A stretch of 60,062 bases of DNA from Lachnospiraceae bacterium (lineage in GTDB: Bacteria > Bacillota > Clostridia > Lachnospirales > Lachnospiraceae). Below are positions 9,202 to 18,667 of the stretch, piece by piece. A model generated the notes under the pieces. It had not been told where the DNA came from. It did no database searches and saw only the letters and a program-made list of their open reading frames with translations. Every line of letters starts with the position of its first letter. The stretch's first letter is position 1. The position numbers were made by a program, and so were the translations under genes. The stretch is from assembly GCA_031263035.1 (NCBI GenBank), contig JAISGP010000117.1, positions 1 through 60,062 of the forward strand, written 5' to 3'.

Positions 9202-9670
9202 TATTATATGCGTAGGAAAGTTAAAAGAAAAATATTGGAAAGATGGGGTTAGTGAATACTCAAAACGTCTTAGTAGATATTGTAAGCTAAACATAATTGA
9301 AGTTGCTGACGAAAAGACCATTGAAAATCCAAGTGAAGTTCAAATGGATATTATAAAAGATAAAGAAGGGGAGAGAATTCTTAAGAACATTAAGGAAAGT
9401 GACTATGTTATTACTCTTGAAATAGAAGGGAAATCCTATTCTTCAGAAGAATTAGCTAAGAATATTGAGACTTTGGGTATAGATGGAAAAAGCAGTTTAA
9501 CTTTTATAATAGGCGGTTCTCTGGGACTTTCAAAAGATGTTTTGAAAAGGTCAAATGAAAGCTTAAGTTTTAGTAAAATGACATTTCCGCATCAACTTAT
9601 GAGGGTTGTATTACTTGAACAGATATATCGAAGTTTTCGTATAACTGCAAATGAACCATATCACAAATAG
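9191..9670 (+). CDS. rlmH: 23S rRNA (pseudouridine1915-N3)-methyltransferase RlmH
   Basis: A 159-residue SPOUT-class methyltransferase that methylates pseudouridine 1915 in helix 69 of 23S rRNA. Signature segments are the N-terminal [12 protein letters not shown], the SAM-binding [10 protein letters not shown] knot and the C-terminal [18 protein letters not shown] ending in YHK. It overlaps miaA and is translated from an internal ribosome binding site there. Confidence 0.96.
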   Translation: MKINIICVGKLKEKYWKDGVSEYSKRLSRYCKLNIIEVADEKTIENPSEVQMDIIKDKEGERILKNIKESDYVITLEIEGKSYSSEELAKNIETLGIDGKSSLTFIIGGSLGLSKDVLKRSNESLSFSKMTFPHQLMRVVLLEQIYRSFRITANEPYHK

Positions 9671-9806
9671 AGTACAAATTGATTTTGAATAACTATTGAA
9701 ATATATGTTTTTAATAGTTACTTCTTAATAGAAAAGTAAAAGTTATATTTAAAGAGGTGTATCTTTTTTTGAAGATTGTATAAATATACAAAAAAATTAT
9801 TTTTAC

Positions 9807-9835
9807 TTGCAACTCAAGTATATATGTGATATAGT
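9807..9835 (+). promoter_or_regulatory. Promoter of the aspS2-gatCAB T-box transcript
   Basis: TTGCAA (9807-9812), 17 bases, TATAGT (9830-9835), placing the start just before the T-box stem I. Confidence 0.65.
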
Positions 9836-9861
9836 TTTAAAACATATTTTATTATAGTAAA

Positions 9862-10118
9862 GCGTTGAACAAGACTTTACCTTGGGACTTTAAAAGAGAT
9901 GTGGTGTCACCGGCTGAAAGCACTACTTAAAGAAAGAGAGTAAGGAACACTTGGGAGCAGACTAATTGAAACTAAGTAGGTTAGTACGGATTACTCACGT
10001 TACGAGAAAGAGATAATCTCTATAGATAGTTATTCCAAAGATTTATGAGATTAAATGCGGGTGGTACCGCGGATATAGTATATTCGCCCCTCAACATTTT
10101 TATGTTGAGGGGCTTTTT
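9862..10118 (+). ncRNA. T-box riboswitch, probably sensing tRNA-Asn
   Basis: The canonical T-box GGGTGGTACCGCG (about 10059-10071) is followed by a strong terminator (12-bp stem GCCCCTCAACAT / ATGTTGAGGGGC, 10086-10113, then T5). The stem I distal loop AGAGATGTGG...GCTGAAAGC is visible upstream. The likely specifier is AAC at 9956-9958, in GGAACACTTGGGA. The same ACTTRGGA follows the ATC specifier of the ileS T-box at 42984, which supports the assignment. AAC is an Asn codon, matching the Asn-tRNA(Asn) route encoded downstream. Confidence 0.93.
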
Positions 10119-10164
10119 GAAATTTAAAAACAATTTTATTTGCAAATACAAGGAGAATTATAAG

Positions 10165-11499
10165 ATGGAATTTTTAGAAGGCGTAATTAAAAAAGAAACT
10201 AAAGAAATTAGTGATTTACTTGATAAATCATTGGTAGGTAAAGAAATAAAGATTAATGGTGCAGTTCATAATATCCGAAATATGGGAGAGGTTGCATTTA
10301 TAATTCTTAGAAAAAGGGAAGGGCTTTTTCAGGCTGTTTGGAATGAAGGAGTTTCGGACTTCAAAATTAATGAAATAAAAGAAGCAGATACTGTAGAAAT
10401 AACAGGAATTTTACAGGAAAATGAGAAGGCACCTAACGGTATTGAACTTCATGCCAAAACATTAAAATTCTTAAGTAAAGCTAGTGAAGAGATGTTACCA
10501 CTTCCAATTGGTAAGTGGAAATTAAAAACTTCTCTTGAGGCAAAGCTAAATTATAGACCTATTTCTCTTAGAAATATTAGAGAAAGAGCGAAATTTAGAA
10601 TTCAAGAAGGTATTACAAGAGGATTTAGAGATTTCCTTTATAATCAAGGATTTACTGAGATACATACACCTAAAATCGGTGCTAAAGGTGCTGAGGGTGG
10701 TGCAAATATGTTTACACTAGAATATTTTCATAAACATGCAATTTTAGCACAAAGCCCACAGTTTTATAAGCAAATGATGGTGGGGGTTTTTGATAGAGTA
10801 TTTGAAACAGCTCCTGTATTTAGAGCAGAGAAGCATAATACTAAACGTCATTTAAATGAATACACAAGTTTAGATTTTGAAATGGGATATATTGATAGCT
10901 TTGAAGATATTATGGCAATGGAAACAGGTTTTCTTCAATATACTATGGATTTATTAGCGAAAGATTATCAAAAAGAACTTAACTTACTTAATATTACTTT
11001 ACCAAATGTTAGTAAAATTCCTCAAGTTAAATTTGCAGATATAAAGGTTAAAATAAGTGAAAAATATGGACATAAGACTAGAAATCCATTTGATCTTGAA
11101 CCTGAAGAGGAAGTTTTAATTAGTCGATATGCTAAAGAAGAATGGGATTGTGACTTCGTATTTGTAACTCATTATCCATCTAAAAAACGACCTGTTTATG
11201 CTATGGATTGTCAAGAAGATCCAACCTATACAGAAAGCTTTGATTTGCTATATAAAGGAATGGAAGTAACCACAGGTGGCCAACGTATTCATGATTATGA
11301 AAAACTTTTGGCTAAATTTGAGGCTAGAGGAATGGATACAGAAGGAATAGATGGTTATTTAGATGCCTTTAAATATGGTATGCCTCCTCACGGTGGCGTT
11401 GGAATAGGTCTTGAAAGACTTACTATGAAACTTTGTGATGAAGATAACGTAAGAGAAACAACCCTCTTCCCAAGAGATTTAAGTAGACTTGAGCCATAG
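10165..11499 (+). CDS. aspS: Aspartyl-tRNA synthetase, archaeal-type, likely non-discriminating
   Basis: A 444-residue class II synthetase of the short archaeal kind, without the large insertion of ordinary bacterial AspRS (about 590 residues). It has an N-terminal OB-fold anticodon domain (about 1-105), motif 2 FRAEKHNTKRHLNEYTSLDFE, and motif 3 GIGLERL near the end. Placed ahead of gatC, gatA and gatB under an Asn T-box, it probably charges both tRNA-Asp and tRNA-Asn with Asp, and GatCAB then amidates the mischarged tRNA-Asn. Start 10165 follows AGGAG; the longer frame from 10045 runs back through the terminator. Confidence 0.92.
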   Translation: MEFLEGVIKKETKEISDLLDKSLVGKEIKINGAVHNIRNMGEVAFIILRKREGLFQAVWNEGVSDFKINEIKEADTVEITGILQENEKAPNGIELHAKTLKFLSKASEEMLPLPIGKWKLKTSLEAKLNYRPISLRNIRERAKFRIQEGITRGFRDFLYNQGFTEIHTPKIGAKGAEGGANMFTLEYFHKHAILAQSPQFYKQMMVGVFDRVFETAPVFRAEKHNTKRHLNEYTSLDFEMGYIDSFEDIMAMETGFLQYTMDLLAKDYQKELNLLNITLPNVSKIPQVKFADIKVKISEKYGHKTRNPFDLEPEEEVLISRYAKEEWDCDFVFVTHYPSKKRPVYAMDCQEDPTYTESFDLLYKGMEVTTGGQRIHDYEKLLAKFEARGMDTEGIDGYLDAFKYGMPPHGGVGIGLERLTMKLCDEDNVRETTLFPRDLSRLEP

Positions 11500-11652
11500 T
11501 AAAAATGTAGTTAAAAAGTTACTGTAGGATAATAAGTAACTGAAAATTCTATTTTCTACAAGTATTCAATTAAAATTTAAGTAAATAAACTTAGAGGGTA
11601 TGGAAATTAAAAGTAGAATTAACTTGTAATATAATCGAAAGAAGGTGAAAAT

Positions 11653-11946
11653 ATGTCAAATCATATTTCAGATGAAACTATAGAATATGTAGGAATTCTT
11701 GCTCAATTAGATTTAAATGAGGAAGAAAAAGTAAAAGCTAAAGAAGATATGGAGCAGATGCTTGAATATATTGATACATTAAATGAATTAGATACAGAAG
11801 GAATTGAACCTAAAACTCATATTTCTGATACAACTAATGTTTTTCGAGAAGATGTAGTTACAAATGGTGACGGAAGTGACGATGTTCTTGCGAATGCGCC
11901 ATTAAAGAAAGATGAGTATTTATCTGTGCCAAAAACTATCGGATAG
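11653..11946 (+). CDS. gatC: Glu/Asp-tRNA amidotransferase subunit C
   Basis: A 97-residue GatC that stabilises GatA and links it to GatB. It shows the family pattern ISDETIEYVGILAQLDLNEEE at the N terminus, the central LEYIDTLNELDTEGIEP and the terminal Y-L-S-V-P-K-T-I region. It is the first subunit in a gatC-gatA-gatB order and has a good AGAAGGTG ribosome binding site. Confidence 0.96.
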   Translation: MSNHISDETIEYVGILAQLDLNEEEKVKAKEDMEQMLEYIDTLNELDTEGIEPKTHISDTTNVFREDVVTNGDGSDDVLANAPLKKDEYLSVPKTIG

Positions 11947-12115
11947 ATATAATCAAATAATAGTAGAATTTAATTTGAAAAACAGGGTAAAACTATTTCA
12001 TTTTTGATAAGTAGTTGAAGCTAAAAGGTATATTTATTTTTTGATAAATATGAGAAATAAAATACTAAATAGTCTAAAAATATAACATTCATTCGAAGAA
12101 AGAATAGAGAAAAAT

Positions 12116-13591
12116 ATGATTAATATAAATGAATTAACAGCCCTTGAAATAGGGGAAAAGATTAAAAATAAAGAGATTACAGTACTTGAAACTGTTGATG
12201 CTTTTATTAGCCAAATTGAGAAAGTAGATAAAGATGTAAATAGTTTCATAACAGTGGATAAGGAAGAGGCACGTAAAAAGGCTCTTCTTATACAAGAAAA
12301 GATTGATAGTGGCGAAATTTCAGGTCCCCTTGCAGGAGTACCTATTGCAATAAAAGATAATATAAGCACTAAAGGACTTCTTACAACTTGTGCTTCTAAA
12401 ATTTTAGATGGCTATATCCCAACATTTTCGGCTACTGTTATAGATAATATTGAAAAAGCCGGAATGATAACCCTTGGAAAAACAAATATGGATGAATTTG
12501 CTATGGGAAGTACTACAGAGACTTCACATTATGGTGAAACTAAAAATCCTTGGAATTTAAATCATGTTCCCGGTGGTTCATCAGGTGGAAGTTGTACTTC
12601 TGTTGCAAGTGGTGAAGCTCCGGTTTCTTTAGGCTCTGATACAGGTGGCTCTATTCGTCAGCCCTCTAGTTTCTGCGGAGTTACAGGAATTAAGCCAACA
12701 TATGGAACAGTTAGTCGTTATGGATTAATTGCTTATGGTTCGTCTTTGGACCAAATTGGACCAATTGGAAAAGATGTTAAAGATGCAGTTTCTTTACTTT
12801 CCGTTATTAGTTCCTATGATGAAAAAGATAGTACATCAGTAAAAAGAGATGACTATGATTTCACTAAATATTTAGTAGATGATGTTAAGGGCATGAAAAT
12901 TGGTGTTCCAAGAGATTATTTTACTGATGATATGGATACAGAAGTTAAAGAAAAAATATATTCTGCAATAAAAGCTTTAGAAGAAAAAGGTGCAATAGTA
13001 GAAGAATTTAATTTAAGTCTTGTGCCATTTGCAATTCCTGCATATTACGTAATTGCTTCTGCTGAAGCAAGCTCAAATCTTGAAAGATTTGATGGAGTAA
13101 AATATGGATTTAGAGCAGAAGATTATGATGACCTTCACTCAATGTATAAAAAAACTCGTTCAGAAGGTTTCGGTTCTGAAGTAAAAAGACGTATTATGCT
13201 TGGATCATTTGTACTTAGTTCTGGGTATTATGACGCGTATTATTTGAAGGCATTAAAGGTAAAAGCCTTAATTAAAGAAGCTTTTGATAAGGCATTTGCA
13301 AAATATGATGTAATTATTGCTCCTGCAGCACCAACGGTGGCTCCAAAACTTGGAGAAAGCTTAAAAGACCCGATGAAGATGTATCTTAGCGATATTTATA
13401 CAATATCTGTAAATCTTTGCGGACTTCCGGGCATGTCTGTTCCGGTAGGAAAATCAGAGGGCGGACTACCTATTGGTATGCAGATTATTGCAAATAGATG
13501 GGATGAAGCAAATATGATTAAAACTGCATTTGCATATGAAAGTACTGGTGAATATGAGAAATGTCAAATGTTGAAAGGTGGTGAAGCTTAA
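12116..13591 (+). CDS. gatA: Glu/Asp-tRNA amidotransferase subunit A
   Basis: A 491-residue amidase-signature protein that frees ammonia from glutamine or asparagine for the transamidation. The Ser-cisSer-Lys triad is complete: Lys80 in IAIKDN, Ser155 in GGSSGGS and Ser179 in GSDTGGSIRQPSSF. Length is normal. Its stop codon touches the start of gatB, so the two subunits are translationally coupled. Confidence 0.97.
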   Translation: MININELTALEIGEKIKNKEITVLETVDAFISQIEKVDKDVNSFITVDKEEARKKALLIQEKIDSGEISGPLAGVPIAIKDNISTKGLLTTCASKILDGYIPTFSATVIDNIEKAGMITLGKTNMDEFAMGSTTETSHYGETKNPWNLNHVPGGSSGGSCTSVASGEAPVSLGSDTGGSIRQPSSFCGVTGIKPTYGTVSRYGLIAYGSSLDQIGPIGKDVKDAVSLLSVISSYDEKDSTSVKRDDYDFTKYLVDDVKGMKIGVPRDYFTDDMDTEVKEKIYSAIKALEEKGAIVEEFNLSLVPFAIPAYYVIASAEASSNLERFDGVKYGFRAEDYDDLHSMYKKTRSEGFGSEVKRRIMLGSFVLSSGYYDAYYLKALKVKALIKEAFDKAFAKYDVIIAPAAPTVAPKLGESLKDPMKMYLSDIYTISVNLCGLPGMSVPVGKSEGGLPIGMQIIANRWDEANMIKTAFAYESTGEYEKCQMLKGGEA

Positions 13592-15022
13592 ATGTCAAAA
13601 CAATATGAGACTGTTATTGGACTTGAAGTCCATGTTGAACTTGCCACTAAAACTAAGATTTTCTGCGGATGTTCTACTGAATTTGGAGGAGCACCTAATA
13701 CACATACTTGCCCTGTTTGTACAGGTCAGCCGGGAAGTCTTCCGGTGCTTAATAAGCAGGTAGTTGAGTATGCAATGGCTATTGGAGTAGCTACTAATTG
13801 CGATATTACCCCTATTTGCAAATTTGATAGAAAGAACTATTTCTATCCGGATAATCCTCAAAACTACCAGATTTCTCAACTTTATTTGCCAATTGCTCAT
13901 GATGGTTATGTGGAAATAGAGATTAATGGGAAAAAGAAAAAAGTTAGAATTCATGAAATGCATATGGAAGAAGATGCGGGTAAGCTTATTCATGATGAAT
14001 GGACTAATTCTTCTTTAGTTGATTATAACAGAAGCGGAGTACCACTTGTTGAGATAGTTTCTGAACCGGATATGAGAAATGCAGATGAAGTTATGGCATA
14101 TCTTGAAAAGCTTCGCTTAATTATTCAGTATCTTGGAGCTTCAGATGCGAAACTCCATGAGGGATCTATGAGAGCTGACGTTAACCTTTCTGTAAGAGAA
14201 GTGGGGACTGAGGAATTTGGAACTCGTACAGAAATGAAGAATTTAAATTCATTTAAAGCTATTGCAAGAGCTATTGAAGGTGAAACCAAGAGACAGATTG
14301 AACTTATTGAAGATGGAAGAAAAGTAGTTCAGGAAACTAGAAGGTGGGATGATAACAAGGAAAGTAGTCATGCAATGCGTTCAAAAGAAGACGCCAAAGA
14401 CTATAGATATTTTCCAGAACCAGATTTAGTGCCTATAAGTATTTCTAAAGAATGGATATCTGAAATAAAAGAAAAGCAACCTGAACTTAGAGAAGAAAAA
14501 CTTGCCAGATATAAGGAAGAATTTGAAATACCTAAATATGATGCTGAAATTCTAACAGGTTCTAAACATTTAGCAGATATATTTGAAGAGACTACTAAAC
14601 TTTCCGGAAAGCCTAAAAAAGTATCTAACTGGTTAATGGTTGAAGGTCTTCGCCTAGTTAAAGAAAACAATATGGAAATGGAAGATATTCACTTTAAGCC
14701 AGCAAGTTTAGCTATTATTATTGACCTAGTTGATAAAGGTGAAATTAATAATCAAGTAGCAAAAGAAGTTTTTGAATTAGTATTTAAAGAGGATATAGAT
14801 CCAGAAAAATATATTGAAGAAAAAGGCTTAAAATCAGTTAATGATACTGACGAACTTAAAAAAGTTGTGGAAGAAATAATTGCAAATAATCCTAAATCTG
14901 TTGAAGATTACCACAATGGAAAAGAAAAAGCTATTGGATTTTTAGTTGGTCAAACAATGAAAGCAATGAAAGGTAAAGCAAATCCAGGAATAGTAAATAA
15001 GCTTTTAAAAGAATTGCTATAA
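13592..15022 (+). CDS. gatB: Glu/Asp-tRNA amidotransferase subunit B
   Basis: A 476-residue subunit that binds the mischarged tRNA and carries the kinase site that activates Glu or Asp. Seen are GLEVHVEL at the start, the zinc-type Cys cluster (FCGC then CPVC, about 26-48), the HEMHMEEDAGKL segment and the C-terminal YqeY-like tail. It closes the T-box operon; a terminator follows at 15107-15147. Confidence 0.97.
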   Translation: MSKQYETVIGLEVHVELATKTKIFCGCSTEFGGAPNTHTCPVCTGQPGSLPVLNKQVVEYAMAIGVATNCDITPICKFDRKNYFYPDNPQNYQISQLYLPIAHDGYVEIEINGKKKKVRIHEMHMEEDAGKLIHDEWTNSSLVDYNRSGVPLVEIVSEPDMRNADEVMAYLEKLRLIIQYLGASDAKLHEGSMRADVNLSVREVGTEEFGTRTEMKNLNSFKAIARAIEGETKRQIELIEDGRKVVQETRRWDDNKESSHAMRSKEDAKDYRYFPEPDLVPISISKEWISEIKEKQPELREEKLARYKEEFEIPKYDAEILTGSKHLADIFEETTKLSGKPKKVSNWLMVEGLRLVKENNMEMEDIHFKPASLAIIIDLVDKGEINNQVAKEVFELVFKEDIDPEKYIEEKGLKSVNDTDELKKVVEEIIANNPKSVEDYHNGKEKAIGFLVGQTMKAMKGKANPGIVNKLLKELL

Positions 15023-15106
15023 AATGATTAAAAACATGAATATGTTACTTAAATTAAAGGGATAGAAATTCTACTTTAAAAAAGAAAATATAGTGAATTA
15101 AAACTT

Positions 15107-15147
15107 AAAGAGTGAAATCGCTACATATGTAGAGCTCACTCTTTTTT
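15107..15147 (+). terminator. Terminator after gatB
   Basis: AAAGAGTGA pairs with TCACTCTTT around an inner CTACATATGTAG palindrome, followed by six T. Confidence 0.85.
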
Positions 15148-15220
15148 CTGTGCTATTTCTATCAATAGCAAAATAATTAAATGGAATATAAAGAAATATA
15201 AAAAAAATATAAACAAACAT

Positions 15221-15249
15221 ATTGAAATATGGTTGAAATGAGTGTAAAA
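15221..15249 (+). promoter_or_regulatory. Promoter of the M24 peptidase genes
   Basis: TTGAAA, 17 bases, TAAAAT. The following 250 bases before 15499 form a long AT-rich leader in which I recognise no known RNA element. Confidence 0.6.
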
Positions 15250-15498
15250 TGTGTTCGAAGGTAGTTAAAGAAATGCATATGTCTATATAAAAATTTTTAA
15301 TTGAAATGTTTTTATAAAGTGGTAATAATTAGAATTAGGCAAGATAATACTTTACCATGATAAAACTGTGCAGTTTTAACAAGACACTATAGTAAAACTA
15401 TACAAAAAATCAGAATTTCAAAACAGGATTTTTGGTAAATTGGTATAGACAAGATGTCAGGGAAGAGTTATAATACCAACTAATGGAGGTAGATAAAT

Positions 15499-16599
15499 AT
15501 GGTAAACACAAAGATTCAAAACACAATTAACAAGATGAAGGATGAGGGAATTGACAACTTACTAATCTCTGATCCAAGTAGCATCTTCTACTTAACAGGA
15601 CACATGTATCATACTATTGAACGTATGTGTGTTCTTCTTTTAAGTGTAGATGTTGATCCAATTCTTTACGTACACAAGATGTTCCCAGTAAGAGGACTTG
15701 ATGAAGTTGGTGTACGTTCACATCTATGGGATGATACAGATGATTATCTCACAGATTTATCTCATGAATTTGACCTTTCAAAACAGCTTGGAGTTGATAA
15801 GCAACTTAAGTCTGAATATCTTCTTGGTTTAATGAACCGTGGACTTAAGAAGATGCCTATCGTTGGTTCTTATATTATCGACGATATTCGTGCTGTTAAA
15901 TCTGATGAAGAACTTAGACTTATGCAAGTTGCATCAGATATTAATGATAAGGTTTGTACTGAGATTGAGGATTATATCCACAACTATGATGGAGATCCTA
16001 ATCAACTTACAGAAAGACATTGTGTTGAGAAATTACAACAACTTTATGAGCAATACACTGATGAAGGATTTTCTTTTGATCCTATTATCGGATTTGGTGT
16101 TAATGCTACAGATGCTCATCATGAAACAGATGATACTGTTCTTAAAGAAGGAGATTGTATCATAATTGATATCGGATGTATTAAAGATGGATATGCATCA
16201 GATATGACAAGAACATGTTTCTATAAGAAAATTCCAGAATTTGGACAAGAGATTTTTGATATTGTTTTCGAAGCTCAAAGAAGAGCAGAAGCAGCAGTTA
16301 AACCAGGAATGAAACGTTCTGATATTGATGCAGTAGCACGTGACTATATTACAGAAAAAGGTTATGGAGAAGAATTTAATCATAGACTTGGACATTTTAT
16401 AGGTCAAGAGTGTCATGAGGCTGGAGATATCAGTGGTTCAGATCATAATATTATTAAAGTTGGTAATTGCTTCTCAATTGAACCAGGAATTTATATCCGT
16501 GATAAAGCTACGGGAGTTCGTTGCGAGAATATCGGACATGTAACTGAAGATGGATTTGTTTCATTTAATAAGCTTCCAATGGACGTAAGAGTTCTTTAG
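15499..16599 (+). CDS. M24-family Xaa-Pro dipeptidase/aminopeptidase (PepQ-like)
   Basis: A 366-residue two-domain metallopeptidase: creatinase N-like domain (about 1-130) and a pita-bread M24 catalytic domain. The metal ligands are seen as Asp in IIDIGCIKDG, Asp in SDMTRT, His in HRLGHFIG, Glu in SIEPGIYI and Glu in RCENIGH. It removes or splits residues next to proline. The neighbouring gene is a longer M24 enzyme and the next a POT transporter, so peptide catabolism is the inferred setting. PepQ and aminopeptidase P specificity cannot be told apart here. Confidence 0.88.
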   Translation: MVNTKIQNTINKMKDEGIDNLLISDPSSIFYLTGHMYHTIERMCVLLLSVDVDPILYVHKMFPVRGLDEVGVRSHLWDDTDDYLTDLSHEFDLSKQLGVDKQLKSEYLLGLMNRGLKKMPIVGSYIIDDIRAVKSDEELRLMQVASDINDKVCTEIEDYIHNYDGDPNQLTERHCVEKLQQLYEQYTDEGFSFDPIIGFGVNATDAHHETDDTVLKEGDCIIIDIGCIKDGYASDMTRTCFYKKIPEFGQEIFDIVFEAQRRAEAAVKPGMKRSDIDAVARDYITEKGYGEEFNHRLGHFIGQECHEAGDISGSDHNIIKVGNCFSIEPGIYIRDKATGVRCENIGHVTEDGFVSFNKLPMDVRVL

Positions 16600-16660
16600 T
16601 TTTGGGTTTAAAGAACCAGGTTTAAGCATGATAATATTAAAATAAGAGGTGAAAACTGTA

Positions 16661-18448
16661 ATGACAGTTAAAGAACGTGTAGAGGCACTACGTGCCAAAA
16701 TGAAAGAAACAGGCGTTGATGCTTATGTAGTACCAACAGCAGACTTTCATCAAAGTGAATATGTAGGAGAACATTTTAAAGCTAGAGTATTTATTACCGG
16801 TTTTGATGGTTCTGCAGGAACAGCAGTTATTACTAAAGATGAAGCTCATCTTTGGACAGATGGAAGATACTTTATTCAAGCTGAACATCAGATGGAAGGT
16901 TCAGGAGTTACTCTAATGAAGATGAGAACTGTTGGATATCCAACTATGACAGAGTTTTTAATGAAAACTCTTAAAACAGGAGATACTCTTGGATTTGATG
17001 GTCGAGTTGTATCAGTAGATGAAGGCGTTGAATATGAGAAATGTCTTCCGGGAGTAAAGATTAACTATGATCTAGATTTAATTGATGAAATCTGGGAAGG
17101 AAGAACTCCATTATCAAGTGAAAAGGCTTATGTTCATGAAGATAAGTATGCCGGTGAAACTATAGAGTCTAAATTTGCTCGCTTAAGAGATAAGATGAAA
17201 GAATATGGCGCAACTTGCCATATAATTGCTAATCTTGATGATGTAAACTGGTTATTTAATATTCGTGGAAATGATGTTGAGTACTCACCATTACTTCTTT
17301 CTTATGCATTTGTAACTTTAGATAAAGCTTTTCTCTTTGTTGATGAAAGCAAGTTAGATGATAATGTAAGAAAAGAATTGGCAAGAGTTGATACTATTGT
17401 TAAACCATATAATGATATCTATGAATTCGTTAAAGGTATTCCAACAGATGAGAAGCTTTTGATGGATAAGATGAAACTTAACTATGCTCTTTATAAGAAC
17501 ATACCAGCTTCTGTAGCTAAAATTGAGCAAGCTAATCCAGCAACACTTATGAAAGCTATGAAAAATGAGACAGAGATTAAGGGTATGAAATCTGCTCAAT
17601 TAAAAGATGCCGTAGCTCATGTTAAGTTTATGTATTGGTTAAAGACTAATGTAGGCAAGATGGATATTACTGAAATATCTGCCGGAGATAAGCTAGATGA
17701 ATTTAGAGCTGAACAAGGTGACTTTATAGGACCTTCTTTTGAGCCTATTATAGCTTATAAAGAACATGCTGCTTCTATGCATTATGCTCCAACTCCTGAA
17801 GAACAGTATGAGATTAAGCCGGAAGGAATGGTACTTACTGATACAGGTGGTAACTATAAAGAAGGAACAACAGATATTACCAGAACATACTTAGTTGGAC
17901 CTGTTTCTGATGAAATCAAGAAACATTTCACCAACGTTGCTCGTGGTATGATTGATTTATCAATGGCAAGATTCCTTTATGGTTGTCACGGATATAATCT
18001 TGATGTTCTTGCTCGTATGCCTATGTGGCAGCTTGGACTTGATTATAAATGTGGTACAGGTCATGGTGTAGGTAATAATCTTAATATTCATGAAGGACCA
18101 ACAGGCTTTAGATGGTATGTTGTTCCTGAGAAGAATGAAGACCATATCCTTGAACCAGGTATGTATATTACTGATGAACCAGGCATTTATGTTGAAGGTT
18201 CTCATGGCATTCGTCTTGAAAATGAACTTCTTGTAGTTGAGGATGGTGGAGATGCTGTAGATAGATATCTTAAATTCGAAACTATGACATTTGTTCCTCT
18301 TGACCTTGACGGAATTATACCAAGTCTTATGACTGAACCAGAGAGAGCATTCCTAAATTGGTATCATGCTGAAGTGTATAATAAAGTTTCACCATATCTT
18401 TATGATGAAGAAAAAGAGTGGTTGAAAGAATATACAAGAGCTATTTAA
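16661..18448 (+). CDS. Long-form aminopeptidase P (M24B family)
   Basis: A 595-residue three-domain Xaa-Pro aminopeptidase like the eukaryote-type APP1: two creatinase-like N domains, an M24 domain and a C-terminal extension (about 535-595). Metal ligands appear in LTDTGGNYKEGTTDITRT, GTGHGVGNNLNIHEGP, DEPGIYVEGSHG and RLENELLV. It removes N-terminal residues before proline. Start ATG 16661 sits 9 bases after GAGGTG; an in-frame GTG at 16649 overlaps that site. It lies 49 bases after the first M24 gene. Confidence 0.92.
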   Translation: MTVKERVEALRAKMKETGVDAYVVPTADFHQSEYVGEHFKARVFITGFDGSAGTAVITKDEAHLWTDGRYFIQAEHQMEGSGVTLMKMRTVGYPTMTEFLMKTLKTGDTLGFDGRVVSVDEGVEYEKCLPGVKINYDLDLIDEIWEGRTPLSSEKAYVHEDKYAGETIESKFARLRDKMKEYGATCHIIANLDDVNWLFNIRGNDVEYSPLLLSYAFVTLDKAFLFVDESKLDDNVRKELARVDTIVKPYNDIYEFVKGIPTDEKLLMDKMKLNYALYKNIPASVAKIEQANPATLMKAMKNETEIKGMKSAQLKDAVAHVKFMYWLKTNVGKMDITEISAGDKLDEFRAEQGDFIGPSFEPIIAYKEHAASMHYAPTPEEQYEIKPEGMVLTDTGGNYKEGTTDITRTYLVGPVSDEIKKHFTNVARGMIDLSMARFLYGCHGYNLDVLARMPMWQLGLDYKCGTGHGVGNNLNIHEGPTGFRWYVVPEKNEDHILEPGMYITDEPGIYVEGSHGIRLENELLVVEDGGDAVDRYLKFETMTFVPLDLDGIIPSLMTEPERAFLNWYHAEVYNKVSPYLYDEEKEWLKEYTRAI

Positions 18449-18565
18449 CACTTGGAAATTTGGGGAAATTCCTATAAGTGTTAAAAATATAAGGCTAGAT
18501 TATAAAGGAGAATTAAGAAAACCGGCATAATCTGGACACACAATATTTGCAAATTAAAATAAGTG

Positions 18566-18597
18566 TGATTATTTACAAAATAAAATTAAAGTAGTAT
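18566..18597 (+). promoter_or_regulatory. Promoter of the POT transporter gene
   Basis: TTTACA, 17 bases, TATAAT immediately before TCTACAC; ends about 70 bases before the start codon. Confidence 0.6.
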
Positions 18598-18667
18598 AAT
18601 CTACACTTGTTAATTGCAAATATAATTATTAACAAAAAATAAATTCTCTGAAAGGGAGGAAACGTTG

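Noticed and set aside
10045..10164. N-terminal extension of AspRS from ATG 10045
   Set aside because: It would be encoded by the T-box and terminator hairpin, while AGGAG marks the ATG at 10165.
13578..13763. 61-codon frame overlapping the start of gatB
   Set aside because: It is an out-of-frame reading of gatB with no independent start signal.
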